The notes under the pieces are model-generated. The model was not told where the DNA came from and did no database searches. It saw only the letters and a program-made list of their open reading frames with translations. Shown in pieces: positions 24,001 to 39,000 of a DNA stretch of 64,000 bases. The translations under genes were made by a program, and so were the position numbers. The stretch is from Nissolia schottii (taxonomy: Eukaryota; Streptophyta; Magnoliopsida; Fabales; Fabaceae): contig QANU01014997.1 in the NCBI GenBank assembly GCA_003254905.1, positions 310,001 to 374,000 on the forward strand. The letters are read 5' to 3'. The first letter of the stretch is position 1. Each line of letters opens with the position of its first letter.

Positions 24001-27000
24001 CAACCTGGTCATATTGCCAAAATTTGCAACAACAAACAACAACCACAGAGTGAAGCTCAAGTGGCTGATCAACTGAAGGAGGAGTTATTTGCAGCAACTT
24101 GTTTTACCACTAGTAACAATAGTAAAAGCTGGTTGATTGACATTGGATGCACACATCACATGTACTATAATGAAGAGTTGTTCAAGGAGTTAGACAAACC
24201 TACTTTAAAAGTAAAGATAGGTAATGGAGAGTGCATAGCTATTAAAGGAAAAGGCACTGTTGCAATAAGAAGCTATTCACGTACTAAAATTATCAGTGAT
24301 GTGATTTATGGTCCAGGTATTAATCAAAATTTGTTGAGTTTTGATCAATTGCTTGAAAAAGGCTACAAAGTTTTGTTTGAGAACAAAATGTGTTTGATCA
24401 AAGATGCAAATGGGCAACACCTGTTTAAGGTCAAAATGAAAGGGAAAGGTTTCTCTAAGGGAGGAGGCACAAGCAGCTGTTCCAAGTTCAATTAATACCA
24501 CTAGAATTTGGCATAAGAAATAAGAACACTTTAGTAGCTGTATTGTTGATGATTCACCTGCTAGAGGAACTATATTCCATTTTGACATATATAAAAAATG
24601 TAATGTTGCTGTATTAGAACTTGCAAAATTTACTGATTCTGAAAAAGATCCAAAGTGGACAATGCAGGAGGATGGTGCAGAAAAGGTTCATGAGACTGAT
24701 TGCAAAAGTTTTGTTCATATAGCAACAGGTTTGTTCAGAAAAGGTTCATGTTGCTATATCTCATGTATCATATAGCTGCAATTTGTGTTTGAGGATAATC
24801 AAGCTGCAATTGCAATTTCTAATAATTTGGTTTTTCATGGAAATTCAAAGCACTTCAGTATCAAACTCTACTTTGTTAGAGAAGTTCAAAAGGAAGGAGA
24901 AGTTTCATTGACATATTGCAGGACAGAAGATCAACTGACTGACACATTCACAAAGGTGATTCCCAAAGGAAGGTTTGAGAAATTAAGAGACAAGCTTGAA
25001 GTTAATAGCTATTGATGCAAGGAGGAGTGTTGAGAATATGCATCAATGTCTATTATGATAGTTTATTATTTCAATAAGTTATGAATTGTTGTAGTTACAA
25101 TAGTTAGGAACCATATGGGAGTTCGAATAGTTATAAGTGTTATAGGAGTTACATTTGTCATTTTAATTTTCAAGTGGATAGGGAGAGTCATTGGCATTTT
25201 TCTGTTATGAGTTTTTGTAATTCAAGGTTGTTAGTATCAACAGAAATCCAAGCTTCGGTTTTTAGATTATAGCCTTTCTAATTTTCCTCTTCTAAATTCA
25301 ACATGTCCCATATTAGGACCATGCCACCTGAAACTCCAACTGAGGGAAGAAAGACAAAAATCCTTATGTCAGTTGTCTTAAAAATCTTTCAAAAGCAAAC
25401 TATCTAAATATTGAATATAGATAATGAGACTTCCACAGTTCTTCTTTTAGCTCCCCATCATTTGGCTTTTCAAAATCAATGAAAACCATGTATGAGCCTT
25501 TTTACTTCCTTTGGTATCTTCTGGTCAATCTCAATTATATTCTTCCATGGTCGACCTCCCAGGCATAGAACCAAATTGGTCTTTTTAAGGAGAATATATT
25601 GTCTTAATCTCTCTATTACTCCTTGCCGTAGATTCATAGTATGGCTTGAGCATAATCCTTCTCTATCTTGGATAGTTTTGTATATCTCCCTTATTCTAAT
25701 AAATGGGGATTAAACTACTCATTTGCTTTTCTAATACCTCATTATTTTATTCTACAACTTTGTGAGCCAACTTAAATCTTGTTAAACAGAATTGATTTTG
25801 GCTTAGGAACTCTTAAAATAGTGGAAAAAATTGATAATAGACACAAGTCTCAGTAAACGATATCATTTTAATACCATGTTGAAAGTTGAAACAAATAATT
25901 TTCGGGAGAAATTCTTTGGTATTCTGCAGAGGCAATCTATCTTGTTTATAATGAGTGTATTGAGTACGAAAGATAATAAATGTCTAAAAATAGAAATAAT
26001 TAACAGGTATTAATTCCAATTGTAAGTTAATGAATCTAGACTACTATGATAGACTATATCCAGACTACCATGCTTACAATAAAATTAATATATGAATGTG
26101 AAGGGTTAGCTTATAATCTAACCCTTGTTAAAGCTTAATACAGTATATTTTAATGAAGTTTCATGTAGTTCACCTTAAAGTTTGATCATAAAGTTGTAGA
26201 ATCTTGGATTTCTTTTGGAATATATGGATGTAAACTCCTTACAGATGAGATATGCCTTTGCATGTATCATACAACGATAGAATGAAAAAGACAACATACA
26301 TAGAACGAAAATGAGAAAATGAATAAAAAGAAAAGATAGACATTGTACAAGGATGCTCATAATTGCTATTTACTTTAGTAAATATAGGATGCTTAACATA
26401 ACGCATTTTCATCTTCATGAAGTCTAGTATTAATTATCATGGGAATTCGAGTTTAATATTGCTCATAATTTCTGACTATAAATATGAATATTGCAGCACA
26501 GTGTCTCTGGATTTTAGTTATCATGTGAAGTCGATGTGTCTAGTTAAATTTAATTAATGCTCATCATCTTTTGTACAGGTAGCAGCTGTTGTCTTTACTG
26601 AAGACTTGAAAAGATTGTATGTGACAATGAAAGAAGGTTTTCCATTGGAATTTGTCGTAAGTTGCTTAAAAATTGTTACTGCCAATCAGAAATCTGAAAT
26701 CTCTCTCCCAAGGTTTTCCATCTGTTGTTCCTTCGGGGATAGCCTATTGATTAACAAATTTCCTTTTGGTAGGTTGATATCCCTCTTGATCCTTATTTGT
26801 TTGAGATTATTACAAGTTCTGGAGCTGAAGTAGATCTGCTTCAGAAGAAACAGATTCATTATTTTATGAAGGTTGTCATTGCTATAGTGCCTGGGATACT
26901 AATTCTCTGGCTCATAAGGGAGTCTGCAATGCTTTTAAACATCACATCCAAGCGTTTTCTTTACAAAAAGTATAATCAACTCTTTGATATGGCGTATGCC

Positions 27001-30000
27001 GAAAACTTCATCCTGGTAAGCTTTTAATCTCATAAAATGCTGGAACTGACTGCAAAAGAATTCTTGCATTCGATTGATGTTTTCCATAAAATGTCTCGTA
27101 TGTTGGTTCTTAAGAACTTTTTTAAGAGGAAAATGAGACCGTAAATCAACGTTAGGACTCTGAATTAATAGATCCAATTTACATTTACATATATCGTGAT
27201 CTTTTCTGTTTGAAGGAGACAGATTTTTCACGTCATTTACAGTAATTATGCTTTCCCCATGAAATTTTAAAGGCTGATGTGTCAAATCCAAATTTAAAAT
27301 CAAGTATCTACTTTAATTTGAAATTTAACTCCTTTTCTACTAATTGCTATTTCTGTGAGTTTGAACACTTGTTAGTTCATTTGTTTGTCAGCCAGTTAGA
27401 GATGTTGGTGAAACAAATTCCATGTACAAGGATGTTGTGCTAGGGGGTGATGTTTGGGATCTTCTTGACGAGTTGATGATCTATATGGGAAATCCTATGC
27501 AGTTCTATGAAAGAGGCGTGCAGTTTGTGCGGGTAAACTATTTGAAATATGGATAGCCAATTATCCTCCTAAAAGATATATTTATGTCATGATATGATGT
27601 AACTAAGTTGTTTGATGAGCAAACACATTTCAGGGTGTTCTACTCTCTGGACCCCCAGGAACAGGAAAAACACTCTTTGCCAGGACACTCGCAAAAGAAA
27701 GTGGATTGCCTTTTGTTTTTGCTTCGGGTGCTGAGTTTACAGATAGTGAAAAAAGTGGAGCAGCTAGAATCAATGAGATGTTTTCCATTGCTAGGAGAAA
27801 CGTAAGTAACTTAGCACTAGCTTGTTCTAATATTAAATGTATTTTAAAATGTCATTATTGATGGTGTTAGATAAGGTTTTGTTGCAGACTGGTTAGAGAT
27901 GGTCATTCTTGGTGTTGTTTGATCCATTTTGACCTTTTGTGTAATTAATGAAATTTCTTGGATTCCTTGACTTACAAGCTCTATAGCTATCATATTCAAA
28001 ATTATTTGTCCTGATTCTAGTTCAATGAAGATTTGTGACAGAGGATGGAGACTATTGTAAATATCCGTGAGTATATGGTTTAATTATACTAGATTTTGTT
28101 AGAATATTGGAACTTGCAATCAAAATTAATTAGGTTCATGTATCTAAGATGAGAGTAGCTAATTGTGGTGCTATAGCGTGTGATCGCAACAGAGCGATGC
28201 AGAACAAGGGTGAGGCACGACACAGCTTCCATCACAGAATGTTTTCCGATAGCTAAAATCGCAGTCGTTGTCACGACCGTTTCACAGCAATATTACAGTC
28301 ATTTCGTGGAATTGTGGCCGCTACTGTGTCAAAGACTGAAACCCTAATTTTTTTTCTTAATTTTTTGGTGAAATTTCCTTCGTCCTCACTTAAATTATGG
28401 AAAGTTCTATTTTTCCCTCACTTTATCAAGAAAAATTCTCTTTTGCTGTCACATTATCTAGGCATATTTCTATTTTAAACACACTTAAACTAGGTAAGTC
28501 TCCATTTTACTCTCACTACACCTTACCTACACCTTAGTAAGAATGGACATGAATTCATCTGTATGTAAGTCTTTGATCAAAGGTTGAGGCTTTCTAAACA
28601 CTGGTTGGTAAAGAAATGCGAAAATATTTGGGACATATTATGTAGTTACAACAATGAAAGCAGTAAACTTGTAGCACTTATGGGTATAGAGTTATGATTT
28701 GAGCATAAACCCTCATATCTGGAAGGCTGTTACATTTCCTATCCTCCCCCATTTTTGTAATTCTTTCTCCTCATCTGAATAATTTATTTTTCCAGTGAAA
28801 AGTGGAGGAGGAGATATGCTACTTTACATAATGCTGTTGAAGATTTTGTTTTCTTTGTTCCTACAAATTTTTTTCTACATCTGCTACGTCTTTTTCACTT
28901 GTAAATCAAAGGGAACATGAGCTAGTTGGAAACAAATGTGATTCACCATTATCTGGCTAACTCCTAGCCTTGGTAGTGAGTATGGGTTGGGGGTACCTAC
29001 AAGGACTTTGAACGATCAATTCAGATCGAGATCTATAGGTAAAAGTTATGATGATGGCATCAAAAGGTGTACTTGATATTCTGTTATGGAGCTGTTTAAA
29101 TAGGATGGTCAACCGGGGTTGTTCCCTTTTCTTCCGAGACTGTCGTAGGAAAACCTTTATTGTTTTCCTGGATAAGCAGGATAGATAAGCTTATCAAGTG
29201 GTGAGGGATTTTAATATGAATCCCGAGGGAGCTTCCCAGAAGCATGGATTGTTTGCAACCTCTAGACTCGAAGTTACTTATGGGCAAAGGAATACTCTGT
29301 AACACATCTTTCAGATTTTTTCAACTTTTTAAAATTCATTTACCTTGTCTTGGACTAAACTAGCATTTTGAGTAGCAGCACAATAATTGTGCAATTATTT
29401 CTTGCTGAGGTCACAATAATTTGAGATGCCCTTTGGAAAACAAATAGGCAATACTATTACATGATATTGTTACATACCTTGACACCGTAATTAATTAAAT
29501 TAGGATTTGAATTATAGTATTAATTATTTAGATTAGGATTTGAATTATTTAGATCAACATTTGAATTATTGTAATCTAGTAGTTAGGATTGAGAAGATAA
29601 GGTAGTTAGTAGGAGATAAGATTTTACCCAACCCATGATTCTCTCTCACAAGTGGCTATAAGTGAGACCTTTAGGGGAAGGGTTTAGGTATTCAGGAAAT
29701 TAGGCTAGAACTAGGAGGACCAAGGGATCCTAAATTCCCAGGACTGTTTCTATTATCATTATCATCAATTATTCAATTCAGTTATTATCTATTGTGTGCT
29801 GTTTTGCTCGGTTAATCCCCCTCTGGGATTGCTGGACTGTTAATTAATTCTCTTAAGCATTACCTGAACCAGAACCGCAGATACCAGTTCTTACAGATAT
29901 CTTTTTTTAAATCAAAAGTAAAAAATTTGAGGTCTGAAAACTTAATTTACTGCCAATAAACATGCTATTAAAATTATTTTAAGCAAGCCTTTCTCCCCTT

Positions 30001-33000
30001 TTTTTCTTAAGTAAATGTTGTTTATGACTTATAACTTGGGCAAGATAAAAATATTCTTTCTTTTTTCTGCAGGCACCTTGTTTCGTATTTGTGGATGAAA
30101 TAGATGCTATTGCTGGAAGACATGCTCGTAAGGATCCACGGAGAAGGGCAACGTTTGAGGCTCTCATTGCACAGCTTGATGGGGAGTAAGTTACTACTTT
30201 GAAAATGAGAGGTTTTTTGACAATTAAGTTTTTGACATCATCAAAAATTGTTTGTTGAGATTATGGTTTTAGGCAGTGATAGTGAGACAGAAAGAATGTG
30301 CCAGTGAATAATATGAAATTGTTATTATTTGATATGATTTTTGATGATGATAAAAGATAATACCCGTTTATAACAATACTAAACACCTAATGCTAATTAA
30401 ATAAGAAAACAGGTTGAAATAAATGTAAATATCAGAACTGTTGGCATGCTGGAACTGGGACATAATTAATTAGGTTCATGTGTCTTAGATAGTGTCATAG
30501 GAACTAGCTTAAGCTCATTCTTATAGTCTTGAAACTAGGAGTAGTAATTAAGATGTAGATAATACCTCCTGTATGTACATACCCTTTATATTGAATGAAA
30601 ATTATCAAGTAATTTCTGTCACAACTTCTGTTTTCTCCCTTTCAGAGTTGGTATGAGTGCTGGTTTCAACTGGCTCTGTTTTCACTCATGCCAAATTACT
30701 TGTGGAAATGTACAGTTTTTGCCTCTATTCAATGACATTTTCTCAGACAATCATGTTTTGTGGGAGAAGATTAGGCGTTTATCATTTGTTTGGTGTAGAA
30801 CTCACAATCTCTTTAGAAGATTTTTCTTTAGAGATATTTTGAGACATTGGAAAGCTTTACTCCATTTGCGGAAATATTTTATTTCTGAATGAATAAAGTC
30901 AATTACATTGTGGAGGTATAAATAGGGAAGACTAGGGAGGCTATACACTAATCAATCCCAGAAGATTAGGAGAAATATCCTCCTCATAATGAGCTAAGAG
31001 CTAAGCTAGGAAAGGCTATATATCAGATCCTAAAACTAATAAGGAAATAATTAGTAATTAGCTTTACAGAAATCAGAATCTAATTTCCTAAAATAGGACC
31101 CAATCAGAAATCAGACTCTCGTGTTGTTTGAAGAGAGTCTGCTTCAGCTGGTTCAACGATTTGGGCTTCATCTGGTGCGGCTGCAACAGGTGTTGCTGGA
31201 ACAATTTCAGCAGCTTCAAAAAGTTGAAATTCCCTTGTTGGAGCTGAGATTGCTGTCTTCTCCCCCTGAATTTCAACTTTGGGGTAATATGGCTTATTCT
31301 CAAAGAAGGTCACGTCCATGCTATTATAGAATTTTCTGGTTAATGGGGAATAGCATTTGTAGTCTTTTTGGTGTGGTGAATAACCTATGAAAATGCATTT
31401 TAGGGATCTTGGATCTAGTTTGCTGCGGTGAGGGTCATGATTATGGACAAAGGCTAAGCAGCCAAAAACTTTGAAAGGGATTGAGGTGAGGATTCGGCTG
31501 GTTGGGTAAAAATTCTGAAGGGTAGAGTGTGGGGTGTTAAAGTTGAGGACTCGGGAAGGCATTCTATTGATAAGATAGGTTGCAGAAAGTACAACTTCTC
31601 CCCAAAAATGAGTTGGTACATTTGTGGCCAGCATGAGTGATCTTGTAACTTCCAATAGGTGTCGGTTTTTTCTTTCAGCGATTCCATTCTGTTGAGGGGT
31701 GTCTACACACGAGCTTTGATGCACAATCCCATGATTTTGAAGGTAGGAGCTCAGAATGGAATGATAATATTCTCGACCATTGTCAGTCCGAAGTACTTTG
31801 ATGCTGGTCTGAAATTGTGTTTGCACCATGTTGTGAAAATTTTCAAATATTTTTCCCACCTCTGATTTTTCTTTCATGAGAAAAAGCCATGTTACTCTTG
31901 TGTGATCATCAATGAATGTGACGAACCATCTAGAACCAGTTACGTTGTTGCCTCTTGAGGGTCCCCACACGTCACTATGAATCAAGGAGAACGATTGAGA
32001 TGCCTTATAAAATTGAGCTGGATAAGAATTCCGAGTATGTTTAGAAATTTGACACACTTCACATTGAAAGCTCCTTTGATTTCTAATAAATAATGAGGGG
32101 AACATTTTTTCCAAGTACATAAAATTGGGGTGGCCTAATCGGTAGTGCCACAACATTACAGAACTCTCATTATTTGAAGAAACTACTGCACAAGAACTAG
32201 CCTTGGGTTTACTCCAGAAATCATTAACTTGAAGGAGGAAGAGTCCAGCACATTCTTTAGCATTGCCAATCGTCTTCCCCGACTCCAAAATCTGAAATTC
32301 ACACAGTTTAGGACAGAACTTAGCTACACAGCTCAAATCAGTTGTTAATTTGCTAATAGACAACAAATTACAATCAAGCTTGGGAACATAGAGCACATTA
32401 TCTAAAGTGATACTCTCTGAAATGTAAACAAAACCTTTACCAATAACCTTTGAGAAAGTCCCATCTGCTATTCGAACGGTTGAGTGGCTGTGACAGGGGG
32501 TATAATTTTTAAATACTGTTCTGTCTCCAGTCATATGATCAGAGGCTCCTGAATCTACAATCCATGATTTTCTTTTTTTTTTCTGACTAGCATTAAAAGG
32601 CAGTAGAAAAATTACCTTTTTGTGCTATGGTATCTATACCAATATTTTTACCAGCCTCTTGCATGGAGTGCTGTCGGAGTTTCCGCAGAAGCTCCATTTG
32701 CTCCTTGTTAAAAGGAGTCGCGCCTTGAGTTGTTTCTACAGTGTGAGAGTTGGCACAGGCTGTGTTGCCTCTGATTTCTCTTCCACGGAATGACTTCGCA
32801 TCAACTGGTCTTCCATGAATGACCCAGCAAGTGTCCTTAGAGCTTCCTGCAATGCTCACACCACGGGCGATTCTTCCTTTGTTGAGGTCGTAGCTGATTC
32901 GGGTTGGCTGCCATAGCCAAGTTTTTTCAGAATAAGGGGCTGAGATGGAGTTTCCCAACATGATCTTTCTCCTACTCTCTTCTCTTCTGACTTCTGAAAA

Positions 33001-36000
33001 CACCTCTCGGACTTGTGGAAGTGGTTTGGTTCCAAGAATTCTCCCACGTACTTCATCAAGTTCTTTGTTAAGTCCAAGTAAGAACTTGTAAATCCTATCC
33101 TTTTCAACCAGCTTCTTGTACTGCTTCTTGTCTTCAAGACATTTCCACTCAACTTCTTCATAGATATCAAGTTGTTGCCAATGTCGGCTGAGAATATTAA
33201 AGTATTCAGTAACAGTGGACTCACCTTGTCGTAGATCATGAAGCAGGCTTTTGATTTCGAATATTGCGGAGGTGTTGTCCACATTCGAATATGTCTCCTC
33301 CACCGCATCCCATATCTCCTTGGCAGTGTCGAAGTACATGTGGTTTTCTCCAGTTTCATAAGTCATGGTATTGAGAAGCCATGACATCACATGGCTGTTT
33401 TCGACCTTCCACTTTTGGAGATTGGGGTCATCCTTTCCTGGTTTCTTGGATTCCCAGTGATATATCCGTCCTTTCCCCTTCCTTCGAGAAAGATCCGAAC
33501 CGATCTTGCCCACTGGATGAAATTTTTTCCATTCAGTTTGTGGCCTGTGATAAGGGAAGTCGTTCCCTCGACTGAACTGGTACCAGAAAGGATACCAGCT
33601 TTTGGTTTGGACGCACCTGCTGTTGTTTTTGCCTCCATGGTTAAACCAGAGATAGTGACTATGAATGGTTCAGATCGTGCTCTGATACCATGCGGAAATA
33701 TTTTGTTTCTGAATGAATAAAATCAATTACATTGTGGAGGTATAAATAGAAAAGACTAGGGAGGCTATACACTAATCAATCCCAGAAGATTAGGAGAAAT
33801 ATCCTCCTCCTAATGAGCTTAGAGCTAAGTTAGGAAAGGCTATATATCAGATCCTAAAACTAATAAGGAAATAATTAGTAATTAGCTGTACAGATTTTGA
33901 GGCAAATAATCCTCATTAATTACAGAAATCAGAATCTAATTTCCTAAAATAGGACCCAATAGTCAACACCATTGATAGCTTATATAGTGTTTGGTTTATG
34001 TTGTTGTCTCTTTATAGTGTTTGGTTTATGTTGTTGTCTCTTTATTGAAGATCTCTTAGCCTCTTACTTTCTGTAATTTTCTTCTCATCTTAATGAAATT
34101 CTTTTATCCAAAAATAATAATACATTCAGTTTCTTCTATTTTATGGTCTCTACTGGTGGGTTCTATCACTATACTACTAACACCTTCCGGATACTGCTCC
34201 CCCCAATAAGATCCACATAGTCCTGACACTACTCCCCCCCAAAAGGATCCACCTTGTCCTTGATGTGGGAGTTCAAGGACTTACTTTGTATTAACAAATA
34301 ATTTCCTCAGGGATTTCATTGCTTAAAATACTAAGAGCTAAACTATCTTCTTTAATTGGGCCCAAAACAGTAAAAAAAAAAAAAACAAAAGACAACTCTT
34401 CTCTTAAAGAGCCCAAAGAAATCGTCATTCTGTTGCTGAGCTATGTCCACCAGCTAGAATCCAACATGACTTTGATTCTTGTGCTCCAACAGCCGTGCTT
34501 AATTGGGCTTGACCCAGAATTTTTAAACAAAGGACTCCTTGTCAAGACTCCCCCTTGTGTTTCTTTGGGCCTTAAGCATGGCCTATTAGATCAACCCACT
34601 GACCTTGCTGGAATTCCATCCTAGTCACTTCCTTCTGCTTCTTCCTCATTAGGCCTCCTCCCAATGGTGTGTGTGGTGTCACCACCCTTGGTACTAGTAG
34701 TTCAACTACTGATGTTCCTCTGTTGGCCGCCGCCTTATCCTCCTTTGGATCGTTGTTGGCAGCGCTACCAATGATGATGCCATCGCCACCTACATCGTTA
34801 GGTTGAAAATTTATTGTTGTTGCTACCCAGAGCCACCGCATTGGCAACCGCACGCAAGCTCACTGCGATGATCGTCCATACTTGTCCTCCTCCTCCCCCT
34901 GCTTGTGCTGCCTATTAAACTTCAAAATGTCATTAAATTTCACACGGGCAATAGAGTGAGTGTGCCTCACCTCAACAAACTTGCTAACTCAGTAGCAAGT
35001 TTGTGGGAGGAATGAGCCTTGCGGATTGTTGGGGAATTTTGTTATACGGGAATGCAAAACAATCAGTGAGATAGGCAGTTTTATGCTTTTAGGCTAAGAA
35101 GTGGTGAGCAACTCATAGCTCAAGGCTGGAGGAAGTCTCTTGTATCTATTTGGCTATTTACTCTCATTAATATACCTACACTCTTCTTCTTCTATTAGTG
35201 TTGTCGTTATGTTTCTTTCATTGGTATCAGTAGCATCCTTTCTGGGTAACTGATGGTAGACCACGTAATTGCGACAGATTCGATGAGGGTCGCAGAGCTT
35301 GAGAGACAAATGGGTGAGTTGATGCATGTGATGACCAACAGAGGTCGTGGTAGACGACGACGAGGTCGTTCTCCTCCCAGGAGATTGCCCCACTGCATGA
35401 CGACGGTGGATCGCTGGAACGGGATCTTAGGAGGGAGGGTGGTGCATCTCACACCTTTCCTCACCACCACAGAGAGGCTCGTGTATAACAGTCACAACAC
35501 TGGGACATGAGACACACCCCCATTCACTAGATTTTCCTCGTCACTCAGACTGCTCGTCCCTTGGTAGTCAACCTCCAGATTTTTCGCACCATGGAAGCCC
35601 TCAGGTAGAAACGACATCGGGACCGGAAAATGGAATAACCCATTTTTTCTGGTGATGATGTGCTTAGGTGGCTCGCCCGTATCAAGTGATCAATGAAATT
35701 GTGGGAGACGAGCATTTAGAGTTGATTCTTTTAGCTCTTGAAGGACGAGCATTGAGTTGGTATCAAGCTTGGGGCGACCAAGCTCTATTCCCATCTTGGA
35801 GGCAATTCTGGGAAGCGTTGCTCCATCAGTTTCAGCCAAGAGTGGCCAAAGACCCATACGGGCCTCTCCTTAAGGTAAAACAAACTGGGCATGTTATGGA
35901 ATATATTGATCTTTTTGAAAGAGTCTTTGGCCCACTTAAGAATATGGATAAAGATATTCTTAAGAGCATCTATATTAATGGGCTTTGCAGTGAGTTATAG

Positions 36001-39000
36001 GTCGAGATCAAAAGTATGGAGCTGGTAACGTTGGCCCAAGTTAAGGACAAGGCTTTTCTTCTTGAAGAACATAACAAGGAATGGAGAGCTACCAACGTGC
36101 ATCCCATGGACCGAAGCACCAACTTGTTTCGTGGCCCGCCCCGACAAGGCCCACTTCTGCGTCCCACTTGGTCGTTGCGTGAAGCACACACGTCCAACAT
36201 TCCTGACACAACCCCAATGAAGAAGAGCCATCTTGGGTGTGGGATGCTTCTCACAGGCGGAGATACAAGACTGCAGCCGCAAAGGTCTCTATTTCAAGTG
36301 CGAGGAGAAATGGTCCTTCGACCATGAATGTTGCTTCCACCACTACAGTTTGCAGCTAGTGGAGGAATCTGATGATAACTCTGAAGAATTTTTGTAAACC
36401 AATAAGGAACTCATGGAACCAGGAGTAGAAATGAAGTCCCTCCGAATTTCTCTCAAGAGCCTGAAAGGCTTAACTACCACCAAGTCCTTCAAAGTGATGG
36501 GCTCACTAGAAGGTAAGGAAGTGATGATCCTCATTGACACTGCGGCCACCTTGAATTTCATTTCCAAGCAGTTAGCTCAGCAATTGCAATTGCCAATCTA
36601 ACCCACCCGCGGTACTTTGTAGAAATTGGGACTGGGCAACGAGAGACAAGCCAAGGGATATGATGCCATGGAGTTAATGTTGAATTGCAAGGTATCCACA
36701 TTATTCAACCTTTTCTGCTCTTCGAATTAGGAAAGGTTGATTTGGTGTGGGCATGACTTGGCTCTCTAGCTCGGGGGACATAGTGGTGAACTTCCACGAA
36801 CTGACTATGTGTTGGGAAGACAAGGGTGTCAAGCAAAGGTTGACAGGGGACCCTGCACTCATACGGACCCAAGCATTCTGGAAAAGCACTTTGAAGGCGC
36901 TACAAGATTGTGGGGAGAGCTATTTCATCACACCGGCAGATAATTCTTCAGAACCAGCAATGGGCTTTATTGTCTCAGAGGGAACTCAGCAATTTCTACA
37001 AGAGTTTGATGATCTTTGCCAACTCCTAACAGGGTTGCCACCGCAAAGGGAGCAAGATCATGCTATTAACTTAAAGGAGGGAGCAGAAATACCCCATGTG
37101 AGGCCATACATGTATCTTATTTTCAAAAGAATGAAATAGAAAAGATTATGCAGAAAATGCTTGAGGCAGGGTTATTTGACCAAGTATCAGTCCCTACTCT
37201 AGTCCTGTAATTTTAGTTAAGAAAAAGAACGGAGGGTGGAGATTTTGTGTAGATTATAGGGCCTTGAACAAGGTGACCATTTCGGACAAATTCCCCATCC
37301 CTATGATTGATGAGCTCTTGGATGAATTGAGGGATGCCAAGATCTTTTCGAAATTGGACCTAAAGTGTGGCTACCACCAAATTAGAATGAGGGAGAAGGG
37401 CATCGAGAAAACAGCTTTCCGGACTCACGAGAGGCATTATGAGTTCCTAGTGATGCCCTTCGGGTTAAACAATGCCCCTCCACATTCCAACATTGATGAA
37501 CAAGATTTTGAAACTGTTTTTGAGAAGGTTTGTGTTGGTCTTCTTCGACGATATTCTAATTTTTAGTATGATCGTGGCAGACATCAAGTTCATTTGAGAC
37601 AAGTGTTGGAACGGCTAAGAGAGAACAACCTCTACATCAATAAGAAGAAGTGTACCTTTGAACAATGCCAGCTAGAGTACTTGGGCCACATTATCTCAGC
37701 CGGTGGGGTGTCTGCTGTCCTCCAACAAGATAGAGGCAATGCTGTCATGGAGGGCTAAAAGTGTATAAAAGAAAGAAATACAGGAGTACTTTAGGAACAG
37801 TGGGAAATGGGCACATGGGCATTAGAGTGAGTGTGCCTCACCTCAACAAACTTGCTGACTCAGCAACAAGTTTGTGCAAGGAATGAACCTCGCGGATTGT
37901 GAGGGAATTCTGTTATAAGGGAATGAAAAAGAATCTGTGAGGTAGGCAGATTTTATGCTTTTAGGCTAAGAAGTGGTGAGCAACTCATAGCTCAAGGCTG
38001 GAGGAAGTCTCCTGTATCTATTTGGCCATTTAGTCTCATTAATATACCTACACTCTTCTCCTTCCATTAGTAGTGTCTGTGTTTCTTTCATGATCCTTTG
38101 CACAAGTTGAGAAGTTAGCCCTCCATGGATGGAGAGAGAAACTAAATAAAAATAAAGAAAACAAATCCAAAAGAAAGAAACTAAATTATGTAAGATTAAT
38201 TTTTGGCATGATGTTTTTCTGCTCTTTTGTATCCTTTGGTGCAATGAGGAAATAAAAGCTACGCCATTCTTTCTAAAAAATAGTCGTGTATTGCTGTCGT
38301 ATAATTGTGGAAAATGCTTTTCTAAAGAAAAATACTTTACTGCACCCAGTTTTTTTTTTTCTCCCCGCAGATGATCCTAATGAAAGAAATGTGCTAACAA
38401 GTTATATCCTCAAAGATGAAAGTCAGCTTTTGGAAACCAAAAAGGCTTTCAGGAATACAAGTAAAAACAGGAACACCGGCAAAGAATGGAATTTCAGCCC
38501 CAAAACCTAAACAATTTAAACCCAAAATTGCTTAGTGGACTAGACACTTGATATCCTTGATAACTAAAAAAGGAATATCAGTTCAAAGGCTAAAACGACC
38601 ACGAACAACTAAATAATGAAAGACACTTCATATCCTTGATAACATGAAAACAGAATATATAAACAAAAAAAAAAATTATGCTTTGACAATGTGAAAACAG
38701 ATTATCAAGGGAAAAAAAAACTAAAAATAAGAAAAAATTAGTTTACACGGTGAACCAAAAGTAGAGAGATTAACAAGACAAAAACTTACCAGCGAAGGCT
38801 GCCCCTAATTATAGTGGTTGGTAAATTTTTAATTATTCTTTTCCTCTCTTTACGCTCTGAGACTATGCCTATTTATACAAGTTTGGGAATGGGGGGTAAT
38901 TAATAAAACTTAATTTGATTAAAAATTAAACAGATTTGATTCACACTGAAAAGAAATAAAAAGGTTTGATGAAAAAAAAAGATTTGATCTAGAGAAGATT

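Larger units (their letters stand above)
30867..33968 (-). mobile_element. Copia retrotransposon lacking RT and RNase H, intron 9
   Basis: The element is bounded by CCATT duplications (30862..30866 and 33969..33973). Right LTR 33691..33968; left LTR 30867..~31104, homologous but with a 32-base gap and no inner terminus. A tRNA-Met primer site (minus strand) lies at 33679..33690 directly inside the right LTR. Coding order on the minus strand: gag, protease, integrase, then the left LTR with no RT/RNase H. The insertion point is in the same intron as the gypsy element at 34.9 kb. Confidence 0.9.

Noticed and set aside
36413..36600. Domesticated aspartic protease
   Set aside because: The motif DTAATLNF has lost the catalytic-loop Gly and lies in a frame broken on both sides within a clear gypsy remnant.
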